Assembly (NCBI GenBank): GCA_016302065.1 | Contig: JAEDOI010000001.1 | Span: forward strand, 23,364 to 87,363 | DNA from: Bacilli bacterium | GTDB lineage: Bacteria > Bacillota_I > Bacilli_A > RFN20 > CAG-826 | Length of the DNA stretch: 64,000 bases | Direction of reading: 5' to 3' | In this document: piece by piece, positions 41,580 through 50,881 of the stretch | Position numbering within the stretch: position 1 is the first letter of the stretch | How the letters are laid out: each line of letters starts with the position of its first letter | The notes under the pieces: generated by a model | Databases searched by the model: none | Told to the model about the DNA's origin: nothing | The model's input: only the letters and a program-made list of their open reading frames with translations | Program-made: the position numbers and the translations under genes

Positions 41580-42998
41580 CTATTTAGCCTCTCTTTCTAT
41601 AATTGTTGAAGCAATATATACTCCACATGCTCCAGCTTGAGCAAGACCTCTAGTGATACCTGCTCCATCACCTCCAACAAATAGGTTTTTAATATTTTTA
41701 ACTTCTAATTCATTATTAATTTCAGGGTGAGCACTATAATATTTTGCTTCAACACCATAAAGTAAAGTATGTTCAGTAGCAATTCCTGGAGTAATAGAGT
41801 CTAAAACTTCGATCATTTCCATAATTGATTTCATAGTTTTATAAGGTAAGCATAAAGCTAAATCTCCTGGAACTGCCTCTTTTAATGTTGGCTTAATAAA
41901 TGATTCATTGATACGTTTAACCGTTGATCTTCTTCCTGCTAGAATATCTCCATATCTTTGAACAATAACTGAACCACAAGCTAATTGATTAGCAAGGGAA
42001 GATACTTTTAAAGCATATTCGTTAGGTTTTTTAAATGGTTCTTCAAAGTGGTGAGATACAAGAAGGGCAAAGTTTGTATTTTGGCTTCCTAATTTTGCAT
42101 CATTATAGGAATGACCATTAACGTTAACAACACCTTCATAATTTTCCATAACAACATGTCCGCTTGGATTAGAGCAGAATGTTCTAACAGTAGTGCCTAC
42201 ACTTGTTCTATAAACAAATTTTCCTTCATATAGATTTTGATTAATTTCATCCATAATCAAATTAGATGTTTCGACTCTAACACCAATATCAACTTGATTT
42301 TGACTCATCTTAATATTTCTCTTTTCAAAAATATCGTTAAGCCATTTGCTACCTTCTCTTCCAACAGCTAAAAGCACATACTTAGATTTGATTTCCTCAT
42401 TATTATCTAGTAAAACGCCTTCAATTGCATCATTATTTACAACAATATCTTTTACAGATCTTTGGAAAATCATTGTGATTTTTTCACTTAAAAATCTATA
42501 TATTCTCTCTAATATTTTAATATTTTCCTCAGTTCCTAAATGTCTAACTTTACTTCTTAAAAGTTTAACACCTACTGAAATTGCTCTTCTTTCGATTTCT
42601 TTTACTTTTGGAGTATCAGGATTAGTAATAACATTTGTTGCTCCAAATTTAAGGTTAATAGAATCAACATAATTTATTAATTCTAATAATTTTTCATCAC
42701 TAATATAAGAATTTAACCATCCTCCAAATTCATTAGTGATATTAAATTTTCCATCACTATAAGCTCCGCTTCCACCAAACCCATTGGTTATTGAGCAAGC
42801 TGGAAAGCATTCTCTTCTTCCGTCTTTTGTTTGAGGACATTTTTCTAATTTATGTTGCATAACTGGACATCTTCTTTTAAGAATATCGAGTCCTCTATCA
42901 ATTAAGCAAACCTTAAGGTCAGGTCTTTTTGTTGCGAGCTCATACGCACTAAAATACCCACATGGCCCCGCACCAACAATGATTACATCAAATTCCAT
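41580..42998 (-). CDS. FAD-dependent dehydrogenase (COG2509-like)
   Basis: A 472-residue flavoprotein. The FAD-binding GxGxxG is VIIVGAGPCGYFSAYELA at 5-22, a Cys-containing stretch CPVMQHKLEKCPQ is near 44-56 and GGSGAYSDGKFN lies near 75-86. The C-terminal FAD contact is NLFVGGDGAGITRGLAQAG near 439-457. This is the uncharacterised FAD-dependent dehydrogenase family of Firmicutes and Bacteroidetes. Substrate unknown. TAAGGAGTG sets the start. It heads the operon with purA and purB, which is unexpected for a redox enzyme and may hint at a link to purine metabolism. Confidence 0.88.
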   Translation of the reverse strand: MEFDVIIVGAGPCGYFSAYELATKRPDLKVCLIDRGLDILKRRCPVMQHKLEKCPQTKDGRRECFPACSITNGFGGSGAYSDGKFNITNEFGGWLNSYISDEKLLELINYVDSINLKFGATNVITNPDTPKVKEIERRAISVGVKLLRSKVRHLGTEENIKILERIYRFLSEKITMIFQRSVKDIVVNNDAIEGVLLDNNEEIKSKYVLLAVGREGSKWLNDIFEKRNIKMSQNQVDIGVRVETSNLIMDEINQNLYEGKFVYRTSVGTTVRTFCSNPSGHVVMENYEGVVNVNGHSYNDAKLGSQNTNFALLVSHHFEEPFKKPNEYALKVSSLANQLACGSVIVQRYGDILAGRRSTVKRINESFIKPTLKEAVPGDLALCLPYKTMKSIMEMIEVLDSITPGIATEHTLLYGVEAKYYSAHPEINNELEVKNIKNLFVGGDGAGITRGLAQAGACGVYIASTIIEREAK

Positions 42999-43022
42999 AT
43001 TTCACTCCTTAATTACTACTTA

Positions 43023-43050
43023 ATTTTATATAATAAAATTATTATTTCAA
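43023..43050 (-). promoter_or_regulatory. Promoter of FAD dehydrogenase-purA-purB operon
   Basis: Minus-strand TTGAAA (43045-43050), 16-base spacer, TAAAAT (43023-43028), about 25 bases before ATG 42998. Confidence 0.55.
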
Positions 43051-43144
43051 TACTCTTATATAATTCTTAATAGAAATATAATTGTGAGATATTTTATATT
43101 ATTGATTTAATTTAAATTTTAAAAATTAAGAAAATAAGTGGGAT

Positions 43145-43876
43145 TTAATATAGTTTTTTAAAAATTTCACCTACTTTTCCTTTTATAAAAAGCTTTATTT
43201 TACGGTTTATTATTTGATCATCATTGTTTATCAAGACAATATTATCTCCATAGAAATAATATATTAAGCTATTTGCTGGATAAACATTCAAACTAGTTCC
43301 AGCAATTATTAATAAATCGGCTTGTTCTATTGCAAATCTAGCTTTTAAAAAAGCATATTCATTTACTGGCTCTTCATATAAAGTTACATCTGGTTTTATA
43401 ATGCCTTTACATTTATTGCATAAAGGAATTCCTTTACTATTTTTTATATAGTTTTCATCGTAAAATGCTCCACATTTTGTGCAGTAATTTCTTTTAATTG
43501 ATCCATGTAATTCTATAACATTTTTGCTTCCAGCTTCTTGATGTAATCCATCAATATTTTGCGTAATTATAGTTAAATCCTTACTCTTTTCTAAATATGC
43601 TAAGTATTTATGAGCTTCATTTGGCTGAGCACTCGTTATCATAAATTCTTTATAAAATTCGAAGAATGTTTTTGTATTCTCTTCATAATAACTATGAGAC
43701 AACATAACCTCATATGGTTCATCATATTTCGATTTTAAATTATATAATCCATCCTTACTTCTAAAATCTAAAATTCCACTTTCTGTGGAGACTCCAGCTC
43801 CACCAAAAAATACTATCTTTTTCGCTTTCTTTATTATTTTTTTAAGTTCAATAATTTGATTTTCAATATCATCCAT
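43145..43876 (-). CDS. Sir2-family NAD-dependent protein deacetylase
   Basis: Sirtuin, removing acyl groups from lysine with NAD consumption. NAD-binding FFGGAGVSTESGILDFRSKD near 22-41, catalytic region ITQNIDGLHQEAG near 104-116 and ELHGS near 122, where His is the base. A zinc module CTKCG..CNKCK has its four Cys near 130-156, and the closing AGTSLNVYP is near 191. Length 243 is typical of bacterial class III or U members. Single gene. The ribosome-binding site is weak and the 5' UTR appears short. Confidence 0.95.
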   Translation of the reverse strand: MDDIENQIIELKKIIKKAKKIVFFGGAGVSTESGILDFRSKDGLYNLKSKYDEPYEVMLSHSYYEENTKTFFEFYKEFMITSAQPNEAHKYLAYLEKSKDLTIITQNIDGLHQEAGSKNVIELHGSIKRNYCTKCGAFYDENYIKNSKGIPLCNKCKGIIKPDVTLYEEPVNEYAFLKARFAIEQADLLIIAGTSLNVYPANSLIYYFYGDNIVLINNDDQIINRKIKLFIKGKVGEIFKKLY

Positions 43877-44064
43877 ATATTTGCCTACTTATATTCTAAA
43901 TTTTAATAATATTTTGTAAATATTTAATGTAATTTTACCTATTTCTTATATTAGATATGTACATATTAATTTACTATTAATTTATATTTAAATTGTATGA
44001 TAAATCTTTAAATGTAATTCTTATTTATTTAAATTATTTATGGATTATTAGGAGGAACTTTATA

Positions 44065-47000
44065 ATGAAAAAGAAAATAATTCCATTATTGGTTGTTAGT
44101 GCTCTTTCATTTGGTGGACTTTTCGGTTGCAGTGCTGATATTCCAACTGATACAGGACCAAATTATGGAGACAGCGTTTTAGGAAAAGATGCTGAAATCG
44201 TTTCAATTACTAAAACTGGATCTGATGGTCTAGTCGATACATATACTATTCTTTATGGTGATGGTAAAACCACAACATTTACCGTCACGAATGGTAAAGA
44301 TGGAGAACAAGGAATTGAAGGAAAACCTGGAAGCGATGGACATACTCCTACCATTACAATTGGTGAAAATGGCAATTGGTTTATTGATGGAGTAGATTCT
44401 AATATAAGTGCAAAAGGTGAAAAAGGCGATAAAGGAGATACCGGGGAAACTGGTCCTCAAGGTCCTGCTGGAGATAAGGGTGATAAAGGTGATAAGGGTG
44501 ATACTGGTCCTCAAGGCCCATCTGGTGAAGATGGTAAGAGCGTAGTTAGTATTGAAAAAACTTCTAGTGCGGGCTTAGTAGATACTTATACTATTACTTA
44601 TAGTGATGGAACAACTTCTACTTTTACAGTAACAAATGGACAAAATGGCGAACAAGGTGTTCAAGGAAATCCAGGAGCAGATGGACATACTCCTACCATT
44701 ACAATTGGTGAAAATGGTAACTGGTTTATTGATGGAGTAGATTCTAATATTAGTGCAAAAGGTGAAAAAGGCGATAAAGGAGATACCGGAGAAACTGGTC
44801 CTCAAGGTCCTGCTGGAGATAAAGGTGATAAAGGTGATACTGGCGAAAAAGGAGACACTGCTTGGAGTAATACAATTCTTCCTGTTGAAGGCGGTTATGT
44901 AAAAGTTAATGTAGGAAGTGCACTTGTTGGAGAAGATGTCACATTTACTTTAGTTGCAAAAAATGGATATTTTGCTGAAGCAATTATTTTAAATGATTTT
45001 AGAGTTGATTTAGGCGGTGAAACAACTTATACAACAGCAATGGTTGAACATGGCTTTGTTGTTGAGGGTGTATTTACAAGAGGAATTATTTTAGATGGTT
45101 CAACATTAACCGGAACTAATCCAGTAATTGGTGTTGAAAATGTTTCATCAACTGAAGATAATGTTTATATTTTAGATAATATTTCATTAGGTAATGTTAC
45201 TGATCCTGTTTCAATTTCTTTTGTTGGCAATCAAGGGAAAACAACATTTAAAGGAACACTTGATGAAAATGGGTTAGCTACGACTACACTTTATATTAAA
45301 GATAGTGAAATTTCAGGAAAGAATATTGTTTTTGAAAATATAAATTTAGTCGTTGTAAATTCAAATACTGTTGATCCTTCAGATATTTCTGGATCATTAA
45401 GCACATTAAGTAGTGGAAATGGTTTAGTTTCAACTTCAAGAAGTGAATCTATAACATTTAAAAATGTTGATTTAAATATCAATAACTATACTAAATCCCC
45501 ACTCATTTTGGATTCTGATAATGTTTATGTTAATAATGTTAATGTTTCAAATACGGGTTCAGCTGCTACATATAATGTATTTACATTAAAAGGAAACGAA
45601 ACACAATTAACATCAAAAGCTATATTTGAAGATGTTAATGTAGAACAAGCTTATAATAATGCAATTTCACTTGCTAGTTTAAAAGAAAATGCTGAAATTA
45701 GTATTAAAAACTGTAATTTTGGAACTGAAACTACTGTTGTAAATACCCCATTAAAAGTTGAAAATGCTAATGCAAACGCTAAAGCAAATAATGGAACTGG
45801 AGTAAATGCAATAATTAGTATTGATACTGTTACATATCATTCTTCATTTGGAGGAGGATATGAAGGTGAAAACTATATTAATGGTGGTTTTGCAGTATTA
45901 AATGATAGTACTTCAACAAGTGGAGAACTTGGTGATTTTAGCGATTTAACTCTTAATGTTAAAAATTTAAAATCTTATCAAAATGATAGTTATGTCGATG
46001 TTAATGAATCAAATGGATTATATTATCAATACAATTATTCAAGAATTTATTATATAGAATCTTCAAGAGATGCCTCTTTAGGTGGAGATTCATATGATGG
46101 AGAAGTAAGTAAACTTCCTACATTAAATGTAAATGGTGTTAACATTAGTGATGATACATATTTAACTGATTATTCATATGTTTCAGTAACTGGTGTAGAT
46201 CATGCAATTATTAGTGTAGATAAAGAAAAAACTATCTTAGGCGGAAGTGAAGTAACAGTTAATGTAACAACAGATAAATATTATAAGACTACATCTATTT
46301 TAGTTAATGGAAGTCCAATTGTTGGAAATACTTTTATTGCTAGTGGACATAAAAAATATGTTGTAAGTGCACTTGTAGAAAAAGATTATACATCAATTGA
46401 GGATGTTGTTTCTAATTATGCTAGTGGAATGGATGTTCTTGTAAAAGCAACAGTTGTTCAAAAGAATTCTAAATCAGCTGTCATTTATGATGGAACTGAT
46501 AGCATGTTAATTTATAGTTCAAACATTGCTTCAACTTTAAGTGTAAATGATGTTATTGAAGTAAAAGGAACAGTATCTACTTATAAAGATTATGTTCAAT
46601 TTGGAGATAGTGCTACTATTGAAGTTCTTGATGAGAGTCCTATAAGTTTACCAGCTATTCAATCGGTAGATGGAACATTTATTGATTCGTTTACTAGTGG
46701 AAAACAATCTGAAAATGGTATGCCTTATGTTGAATTTGTTGGAACATTTGTAAAGAGTGGAAACTATAATAATGTAAATGTTGATGGAACTAGTTCAATT
46801 ATAAGCTTAAATACAAATTTAACTTTAACAAGTGGGAAAAAATACACATTTAAAGGATTCATGGGGTATACAACTGGAAATACACCAAAATATGTTAATT
46901 TCTTCCCAGTAAGCGCAGAAGAATACTATGCTCCTGTTGAAAATATAACTACAAGTGAATCAACATTATCTTTAGATATTGGAGCATCTAAGAGTATAAG

Positions 47001-47994
47001 TGTAAGTGTTGCTCCAAGCGATGCAAAACAAGGTTACACTTATTCATTAGCAGAAGGAGGAGACGCCTATGTTAATGTTAGCAAAGATAGTGAAGGAAAT
47101 ATTGCTATTGAAGGTGTTGCTGCTGGATCTACTTCTTTAATAATTAAGAGCGAAGGATTAAATTCAAGTGGGGAAGAAGTAACAAAAATTATACCAATTG
47201 AAGTTAACAATGTTGTTGCTACATTAAATAGTATTACTATTACAAATACTGAAACTAAATTAAGTGTTGGAGCAAAATTGGAAATTACATATGTTACAGA
47301 TCCTGTTGGATTTAGTGGAATCTACGAATTTATTAGTAGCAATACTGCTGTCGCTGATTTTACAGATTCAAGCAAACCATCTACATTAGAAGGATTAAGT
47401 GAAGGAACAACAAATATTACAGTTAAATGTGGTGAAATTGTAAGTGCAGCTTATACAATTACAGTAGAAAATAATGATGTTGAAGAAACACTTTATACAT
47501 CTGGATTTGAGAAGAGTGAAGAGTTTACAGCAAGTAACGTTTACAATAATAAAACTGAAACAACTTTTGGTCCTGCAGGTAAGCAATGGGGTACATTATA
47601 TGGTACGGTTTCAACAACTTCTCCAGTTGTAAGTGGAAGTCAATCAATCCAAATGAGAACATATGCAGGCCAAACAATCAATCCTACATTATATATGAAA
47701 TTTGATGAAACTAATGTTACATCTTTCTCAATTGATTATAAATGTTCAAGTGCAATTGTTGGAAATAAAATTGTCCTTCTTTATTCTTTAGATGAAGGAT
47801 CAACATGGAAAAATGGTGTTGAAACAACTATTTCATCAACCTCTCAAGCAGGAAATATTGAATATAATATTGCTACTGAAAATGGTGTTAAATCAGTTTC
47901 TAAGGTCAGATTTAAGTTGGTAATCACAGGTACAATTAATCAAAAAGATAAAAAATATTCATTTGATAATCCAGTTATTAAAGGATATAAGTAA
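44065..47994 (+). CDS. Giant collagen-like, Ig-like lipoprotein
   Basis: A 1309-residue surface lipoprotein. Signal peptide and lipobox LFGC end near residue 22. Residues about 45-265 hold two copies of a 115-residue module: a strand pair (GLVDTYTI..TTTFTVTNG), HTPTITIGENGNWFIDGVDS and a collagen-like Gly-X-Y run such as GEKGDKGDTGETGPQGPAGD. A long beta-rich, helix-like region (about 340-700), a probable OB-fold (about 770-870), two bacterial Ig-like (BIG2) domains near 955-1140 and a C-terminal beta-sandwich (about 1150-1309) follow. It has no sorting signal, so it is lipid-anchored. AGGAGG precedes ATG 44065. Adhesin or glycan-binding function is inferred. Confidence 0.85.
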   Translation: MKKKIIPLLVVSALSFGGLFGCSADIPTDTGPNYGDSVLGKDAEIVSITKTGSDGLVDTYTILYGDGKTTTFTVTNGKDGEQGIEGKPGSDGHTPTITIGENGNWFIDGVDSNISAKGEKGDKGDTGETGPQGPAGDKGDKGDKGDTGPQGPSGEDGKSVVSIEKTSSAGLVDTYTITYSDGTTSTFTVTNGQNGEQGVQGNPGADGHTPTITIGENGNWFIDGVDSNISAKGEKGDKGDTGETGPQGPAGDKGDKGDTGEKGDTAWSNTILPVEGGYVKVNVGSALVGEDVTFTLVAKNGYFAEAIILNDFRVDLGGETTYTTAMVEHGFVVEGVFTRGIILDGSTLTGTNPVIGVENVSSTEDNVYILDNISLGNVTDPVSISFVGNQGKTTFKGTLDENGLATTTLYIKDSEISGKNIVFENINLVVVNSNTVDPSDISGSLSTLSSGNGLVSTSRSESITFKNVDLNINNYTKSPLILDSDNVYVNNVNVSNTGSAATYNVFTLKGNETQLTSKAIFEDVNVEQAYNNAISLASLKENAEISIKNCNFGTETTVVNTPLKVENANANAKANNGTGVNAIISIDTVTYHSSFGGGYEGENYINGGFAVLNDSTSTSGELGDFSDLTLNVKNLKSYQNDSYVDVNESNGLYYQYNYSRIYYIESSRDASLGGDSYDGEVSKLPTLNVNGVNISDDTYLTDYSYVSVTGVDHAIISVDKEKTILGGSEVTVNVTTDKYYKTTSILVNGSPIVGNTFIASGHKKYVVSALVEKDYTSIEDVVSNYASGMDVLVKATVVQKNSKSAVIYDGTDSMLIYSSNIASTLSVNDVIEVKGTVSTYKDYVQFGDSATIEVLDESPISLPAIQSVDGTFIDSFTSGKQSENGMPYVEFVGTFVKSGNYNNVNVDGTSSIISLNTNLTLTSGKKYTFKGFMGYTTGNTPKYVNFFPVSAEEYYAPVENITTSESTLSLDIGASKSISVSVAPSDAKQGYTYSLAEGGDAYVNVSKDSEGNIAIEGVAAGSTSLIIKSEGLNSSGEEVTKIIPIEVNNVVATLNSITITNTETKLSVGAKLEITYVTDPVGFSGIYEFISSNTAVADFTDSSKPSTLEGLSEGTTNITVKCGEIVSAAYTITVENNDVEETLYTSGFEKSEEFTASNVYNNKTETTFGPAGKQWGTLYGTVSTTSPVVSGSQSIQMRTYAGQTINPTLYMKFDETNVTSFSIDYKCSSAIVGNKIVLLYSLDEGSTWKNGVETTISSTSQAGNIEYNIATENGVKSVSKVRFKLVITGTINQKDKKYSFDNPVIKGYK
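44200..44860 (+). repeat. Tandem 345-bp module in the collagen-like gene
   Basis: Two copies with a 345-bp (115-codon) period. The core of about 160 bp (44335-44495 and 44680-44840) is nearly identical at DNA level, including CATACTCCTACCATTACAAT in both, so the duplication is recent or kept uniform by recombination. Confidence 0.9.
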
Positions 47995-48043
47995 TATTTG
48001 TATACTAAAAAGTGGTAAATTGAGTATTTAATATTAATTTAAA

Positions 48044-48078
48044 GGCTAGTCATTTTTAAGATGATTAGCCTGTTTTTT
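48044..48078 (+). terminator. Terminator of collagen-like gene
   Basis: GGCTAGTCAT / ATGATTAGCC stem with one G-T pair, followed by TGTTTTTT. Confidence 0.9.
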
Positions 48079-48157
48079 ATGTAAATTAAGTTTAGAAGGA
48101 AATTTAAATAATAATTCTTCTTTATTTAAAGTTCTTATAATGAGCAGTATAAAATAA

Positions 48158-48198
48158 AAAGGCACTTCTTTCTTTTGTTAAGAATTTGAGGCACCTTT
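48158..48198 (-). terminator. Terminator of acyltransferase gene
   Basis: On the minus strand AAAGGTGCCTC pairs with GAAGTGCCTTT (one mismatch, two wobbles), followed by a T-rich tail TTTTTATTTTA. Confidence 0.7.
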
Positions 48199-48229
48199 CG
48201 AAAACCTACTCTTTTTTAATAACTAGATA

Positions 48230-49510
48230 CTATTTCTTAATTTTTTCAATAGCTATTTTATATAGTTCTTGACATGCCATTCTTAATTTTAGAACAGAAA
48301 CATCATAGTTTTTCAAAATACAATCATATAATACTTCGCTATTTCCAATACTAACCATATCTCCAACTTCAAACCAGTCAAATTCAGTATACATATTATA
48401 TAGTTCAATAGGGAAGAGATGGAATGAAAAATCATTAGCTTCATCAGTTAAGGTAATTCCATTAATATTGTGTTCTAAATAAGCATTAGAATTTTTTAAT
48501 TTAAATATTTTATAAGAATCAAAAGTTACTAAAACATCAACTGGAAATTTAACGTCATAAGTTCCATTATTAATTTCTTTTTTAACTTCTTCTCTTTCAT
48601 AATTAACCCAAGAAGAAACTGAGTTATATAGTGTTTTCCCACTTAAATTTACTAATTCACCATTTCGTTTCATTTCATAAGTAGTGTTACATGAAGTACA
48701 TTTAATCTTATTTCCTTCAACAATAGTTGTTAATTCTTTATGACAATGAGGACATTTATAAAGTATTTTTTCTAATCCTTCACAATAATTATCTTCTTTA
48801 AATTCGAAATTATTATCTTTTTGCCATTTCCAATAATCAATAGTAAATAATTCTTGTAATTTATTATTTATTTCATCAATACTTAATTTATTTACATCTT
48901 CCTTAGAAAATACGATTTTAGCATGAGCTTTAACATGAATTTTATGTTTATGTAAATGATTATACATTGGTTGGTAATGGAAAGCTCCTTCTGTTAAACA
49001 AACAGCAACAGGGATTTTTAATAATTTAATCATTTTTCCTAATGAAGTTGGTAAAACACCATTTAATCCATCAATAGAATATCCCGCCTCAGGATAAAGC
49101 AAAACTGATGATTTTAAATTTTTTACACAATACAACATATTTTTAACAAGATTAATATCCATAACAAATCTTTTTGTAGGGATACATCCAATTCGTCTCA
49201 TTATCCAATTCTTTCTTAAAAATGCATCATTTGAAGCTACTATATTTAAAGGTCTTGGATGAAACATAACAGCACCTAATTCAATATCAATAAATGAAGC
49301 ATGATTCATTAATATTAAAATAGGATCTTTCTTTGAATAATTTTCAAATCCTTCAAATGTAGGAGTAAAGTTTACATTGTGTAAATGTGGAAATGTAGCA
49401 GCTTTTAATATAAATCTATAAAAAGGTTTTACTTTTAAAGGTCTAATTAATCTTTTAGGTCTATATTTTAATATTTCTTTTAATGTCTTCTCTTTATAAT
49501 GTGTTTTCAT
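48230..49510 (-). CDS. PlsC-type acyltransferase with C-terminal zinc ribbon
   Basis: Residues 1-230 are a glycerolipid acyltransferase domain: block I LMNHASFIDIE near 67-77 (NHxSxxD), block II region RRIGCIPTKRF near 105 and block III LLYPEAGYSID near 137-147. Unusually, a zinc ribbon follows (CPHCHKELTT and KCTSCNTTYEM, two CxxC pairs near 259-281) and then about 140 residues of unknown type. The enzyme is probably membrane-associated and makes phosphatidic acid or a related lipid. A ribosome-binding site AGGTGAG precedes ATG. The zinc ribbon is rare in this family, so its role is open. Confidence 0.8.
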   Translation of the reverse strand: MKTHYKEKTLKEILKYRPKRLIRPLKVKPFYRFILKAATFPHLHNVNFTPTFEGFENYSKKDPILILMNHASFIDIELGAVMFHPRPLNIVASNDAFLRKNWIMRRIGCIPTKRFVMDINLVKNMLYCVKNLKSSVLLYPEAGYSIDGLNGVLPTSLGKMIKLLKIPVAVCLTEGAFHYQPMYNHLHKHKIHVKAHAKIVFSKEDVNKLSIDEINNKLQELFTIDYWKWQKDNNFEFKEDNYCEGLEKILYKCPHCHKELTTIVEGNKIKCTSCNTTYEMKRNGELVNLSGKTLYNSVSSWVNYEREEVKKEINNGTYDVKFPVDVLVTFDSYKIFKLKNSNAYLEHNINGITLTDEANDFSFHLFPIELYNMYTEFDWFEVGDMVSIGNSEVLYDCILKNYDVSVLKLRMACQELYKIAIEKIKK

Positions 49511-49585
49511 CTACTCACCTAACTAACAAAATAATTATATAATAAAATAAAAAAATGATGTATATATATTTTTATATTACTTCTA

Positions 49586-49614
49586 TTTACAATGTATTTT
49601 TAACTGAGTATAAT
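49586..49614 (+). promoter_or_regulatory. Promoter giving a 3-4-base leader
   Basis: TTTACA (49586-49591), exactly 17 bases, TATAAT (49609-49614); ATG is at 49625, so the RNA should begin around 49621. No Shine-Dalgarno sequence. This is the clearest leaderless-type promoter in the window. Confidence 0.75.
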
Positions 49615-49624
49615 TTTTAAATAT

Positions 49625-50569
49625 ATGAGTGAGAATTTAGTTAACCAAGCATATTTTAAAAGAATAAGGAAAGTATGTCTTATTCAAATAATATCTAATT
49701 CGTTATTAACTGTAATTAAGTTTATTGGTGGTATTATTGGTGGAAGCAGCGCTCTTATTAGTGATGGTGTTAATTCTTTTGGAGATATTTTAACTTCAAG
49801 TGCTCAAATTATTGCTAATAAACACGCTGGTAAAGGAGCGGATAAAGAACATCAATATGGCCATGACAAAATAGAAAACTTAATATGTTTAATACTTTCT
49901 TTAATTATTATTTTCAGTGCAGTAAGTTTATTTTATTTTTCGATTACTAATATTATTGAAACTGTTAGTTCTTATAATTCAAAGACACTTCAATATGATG
50001 ATAGTATAGCAAAAGGGATGGTATTTCCACTTATTATTGCTGGAATTGTTATTTTAACTAAGTTTTCTTTAGCTATATTTACTTATTTTAATTATAAAAA
50101 ATGTAAAAGTGAAATGTTAAAGAGTCAAGCAATTGATCATATAACCGATACAATTGGAACATTTTTATCTTTAATTTCTATGTTGCTTATTATGTTATTA
50201 TATAAAGATAACAATTTATTAATAACACTTGCTGATCCTATTGCATCTATCTGTGTTGCTGTTATTATTCTTGTTGGAGCATTAAAGATTGCAATTGATA
50301 ATTCTCAACTATTACTTGACAAATCATATGAATTTTCGAAGATTGAAGAAATTAAAAAATTAGTTTTAAGTCACACTGAAATTAAGTCTATTGATTTATT
50401 AAAATCAAGAGTAAGTGGGGCTAGAGTTTATATTGATATGGAAATAACAATGGATAAAAATTTATCTTTATATGATTCTCATGAAATTGTAGAACATATT
50501 AGAAAGGATATATTAGATGAATATAAAGAAGTATTAGATGTATTTATTCACGCTAATCCTTCTTCATAA
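49625..50569 (+). CDS. Cation diffusion facilitator family transporter
   Basis: Metal/proton antiporter of the CDF family, 314 residues with six membrane helices. Helix 2 shows the metal site SALISDGVNSFGDILTSSAQ near 37-56 and helix 5 AIDHITDTIGTFLSL near 170-184, both with the expected Asp/His residues. The cytoplasmic C-terminal domain starts near 210, with SRVSGARVYIDMEI near 262. Zn, Mn or Fe efflux cannot be distinguished. Its stop codon touches the first base of tRNA-Leu, so the two share a transcript. Confidence 0.92.
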   Translation: MSENLVNQAYFKRIRKVCLIQIISNSLLTVIKFIGGIIGGSSALISDGVNSFGDILTSSAQIIANKHAGKGADKEHQYGHDKIENLICLILSLIIIFSAVSLFYFSITNIIETVSSYNSKTLQYDDSIAKGMVFPLIIAGIVILTKFSLAIFTYFNYKKCKSEMLKSQAIDHITDTIGTFLSLISMLLIMLLYKDNNLLITLADPIASICVAVIILVGALKIAIDNSQLLLDKSYEFSKIEEIKKLVLSHTEIKSIDLLKSRVSGARVYIDMEITMDKNLSLYDSHEIVEHIRKDILDEYKEVLDVFIHANPSS

Positions 50570-50654
50570 GCAAGAGTGGTGTAATTGGTAAACACGCTAG
50601 CCTCAGAAACTAGTGGAGCAATCCTTATGAGTTCGAATCTCTTCTCTTGCACCA
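50570..50654 (+). tRNA. tRNA-Leu (CAG)
   Basis: Acceptor GCAAGAG pairs with CTCTTGC, class II variable arm, anticodon loop CTCAGAA (CAG), encoded ACCA. The anticodon stem CTAGC/ACTAG has a C-A mismatch next to the loop. It starts the base after the CDF stop codon with no promoter gap, so it depends on read-through from that gene and on RNase P. Confidence 0.95.
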
Positions 50655-50664
50655 TTTAAAAAAT

Positions 50665-50694
50665 AAGGCAATACATTAGCTGTATTGTCTTTTT
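50665..50694 (+). terminator. Terminator of CDF/tRNA-Leu unit
   Basis: GGCAATACA / TGTATTGTC stem, loop TTAGC, then a five-T run. Confidence 0.88.
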
Positions 50695-50881
50695 AATTGA
50701 TATTAATTAAAATTAGAATAATCATTTATATTTACTTATAGCAGAAAACAAAAGCTATTTATAAATTGAGATAACTATAGAATTATGTTTAAAAATTATT
50801 ACAATTTAAAAATATTTTATTAAATAAAATTGTAATTAACATAAATTTAATTGTTTTATAAATTTTAAAAGGGAAATTAAT

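Noticed and set aside
44230..44805. Minus-strand open frames within the collagen-like gene
   Set aside because: They are antisense shadows of the Gly-X-Y repeats; the plus-strand gene has signal peptide, ribosome-binding site and domains.
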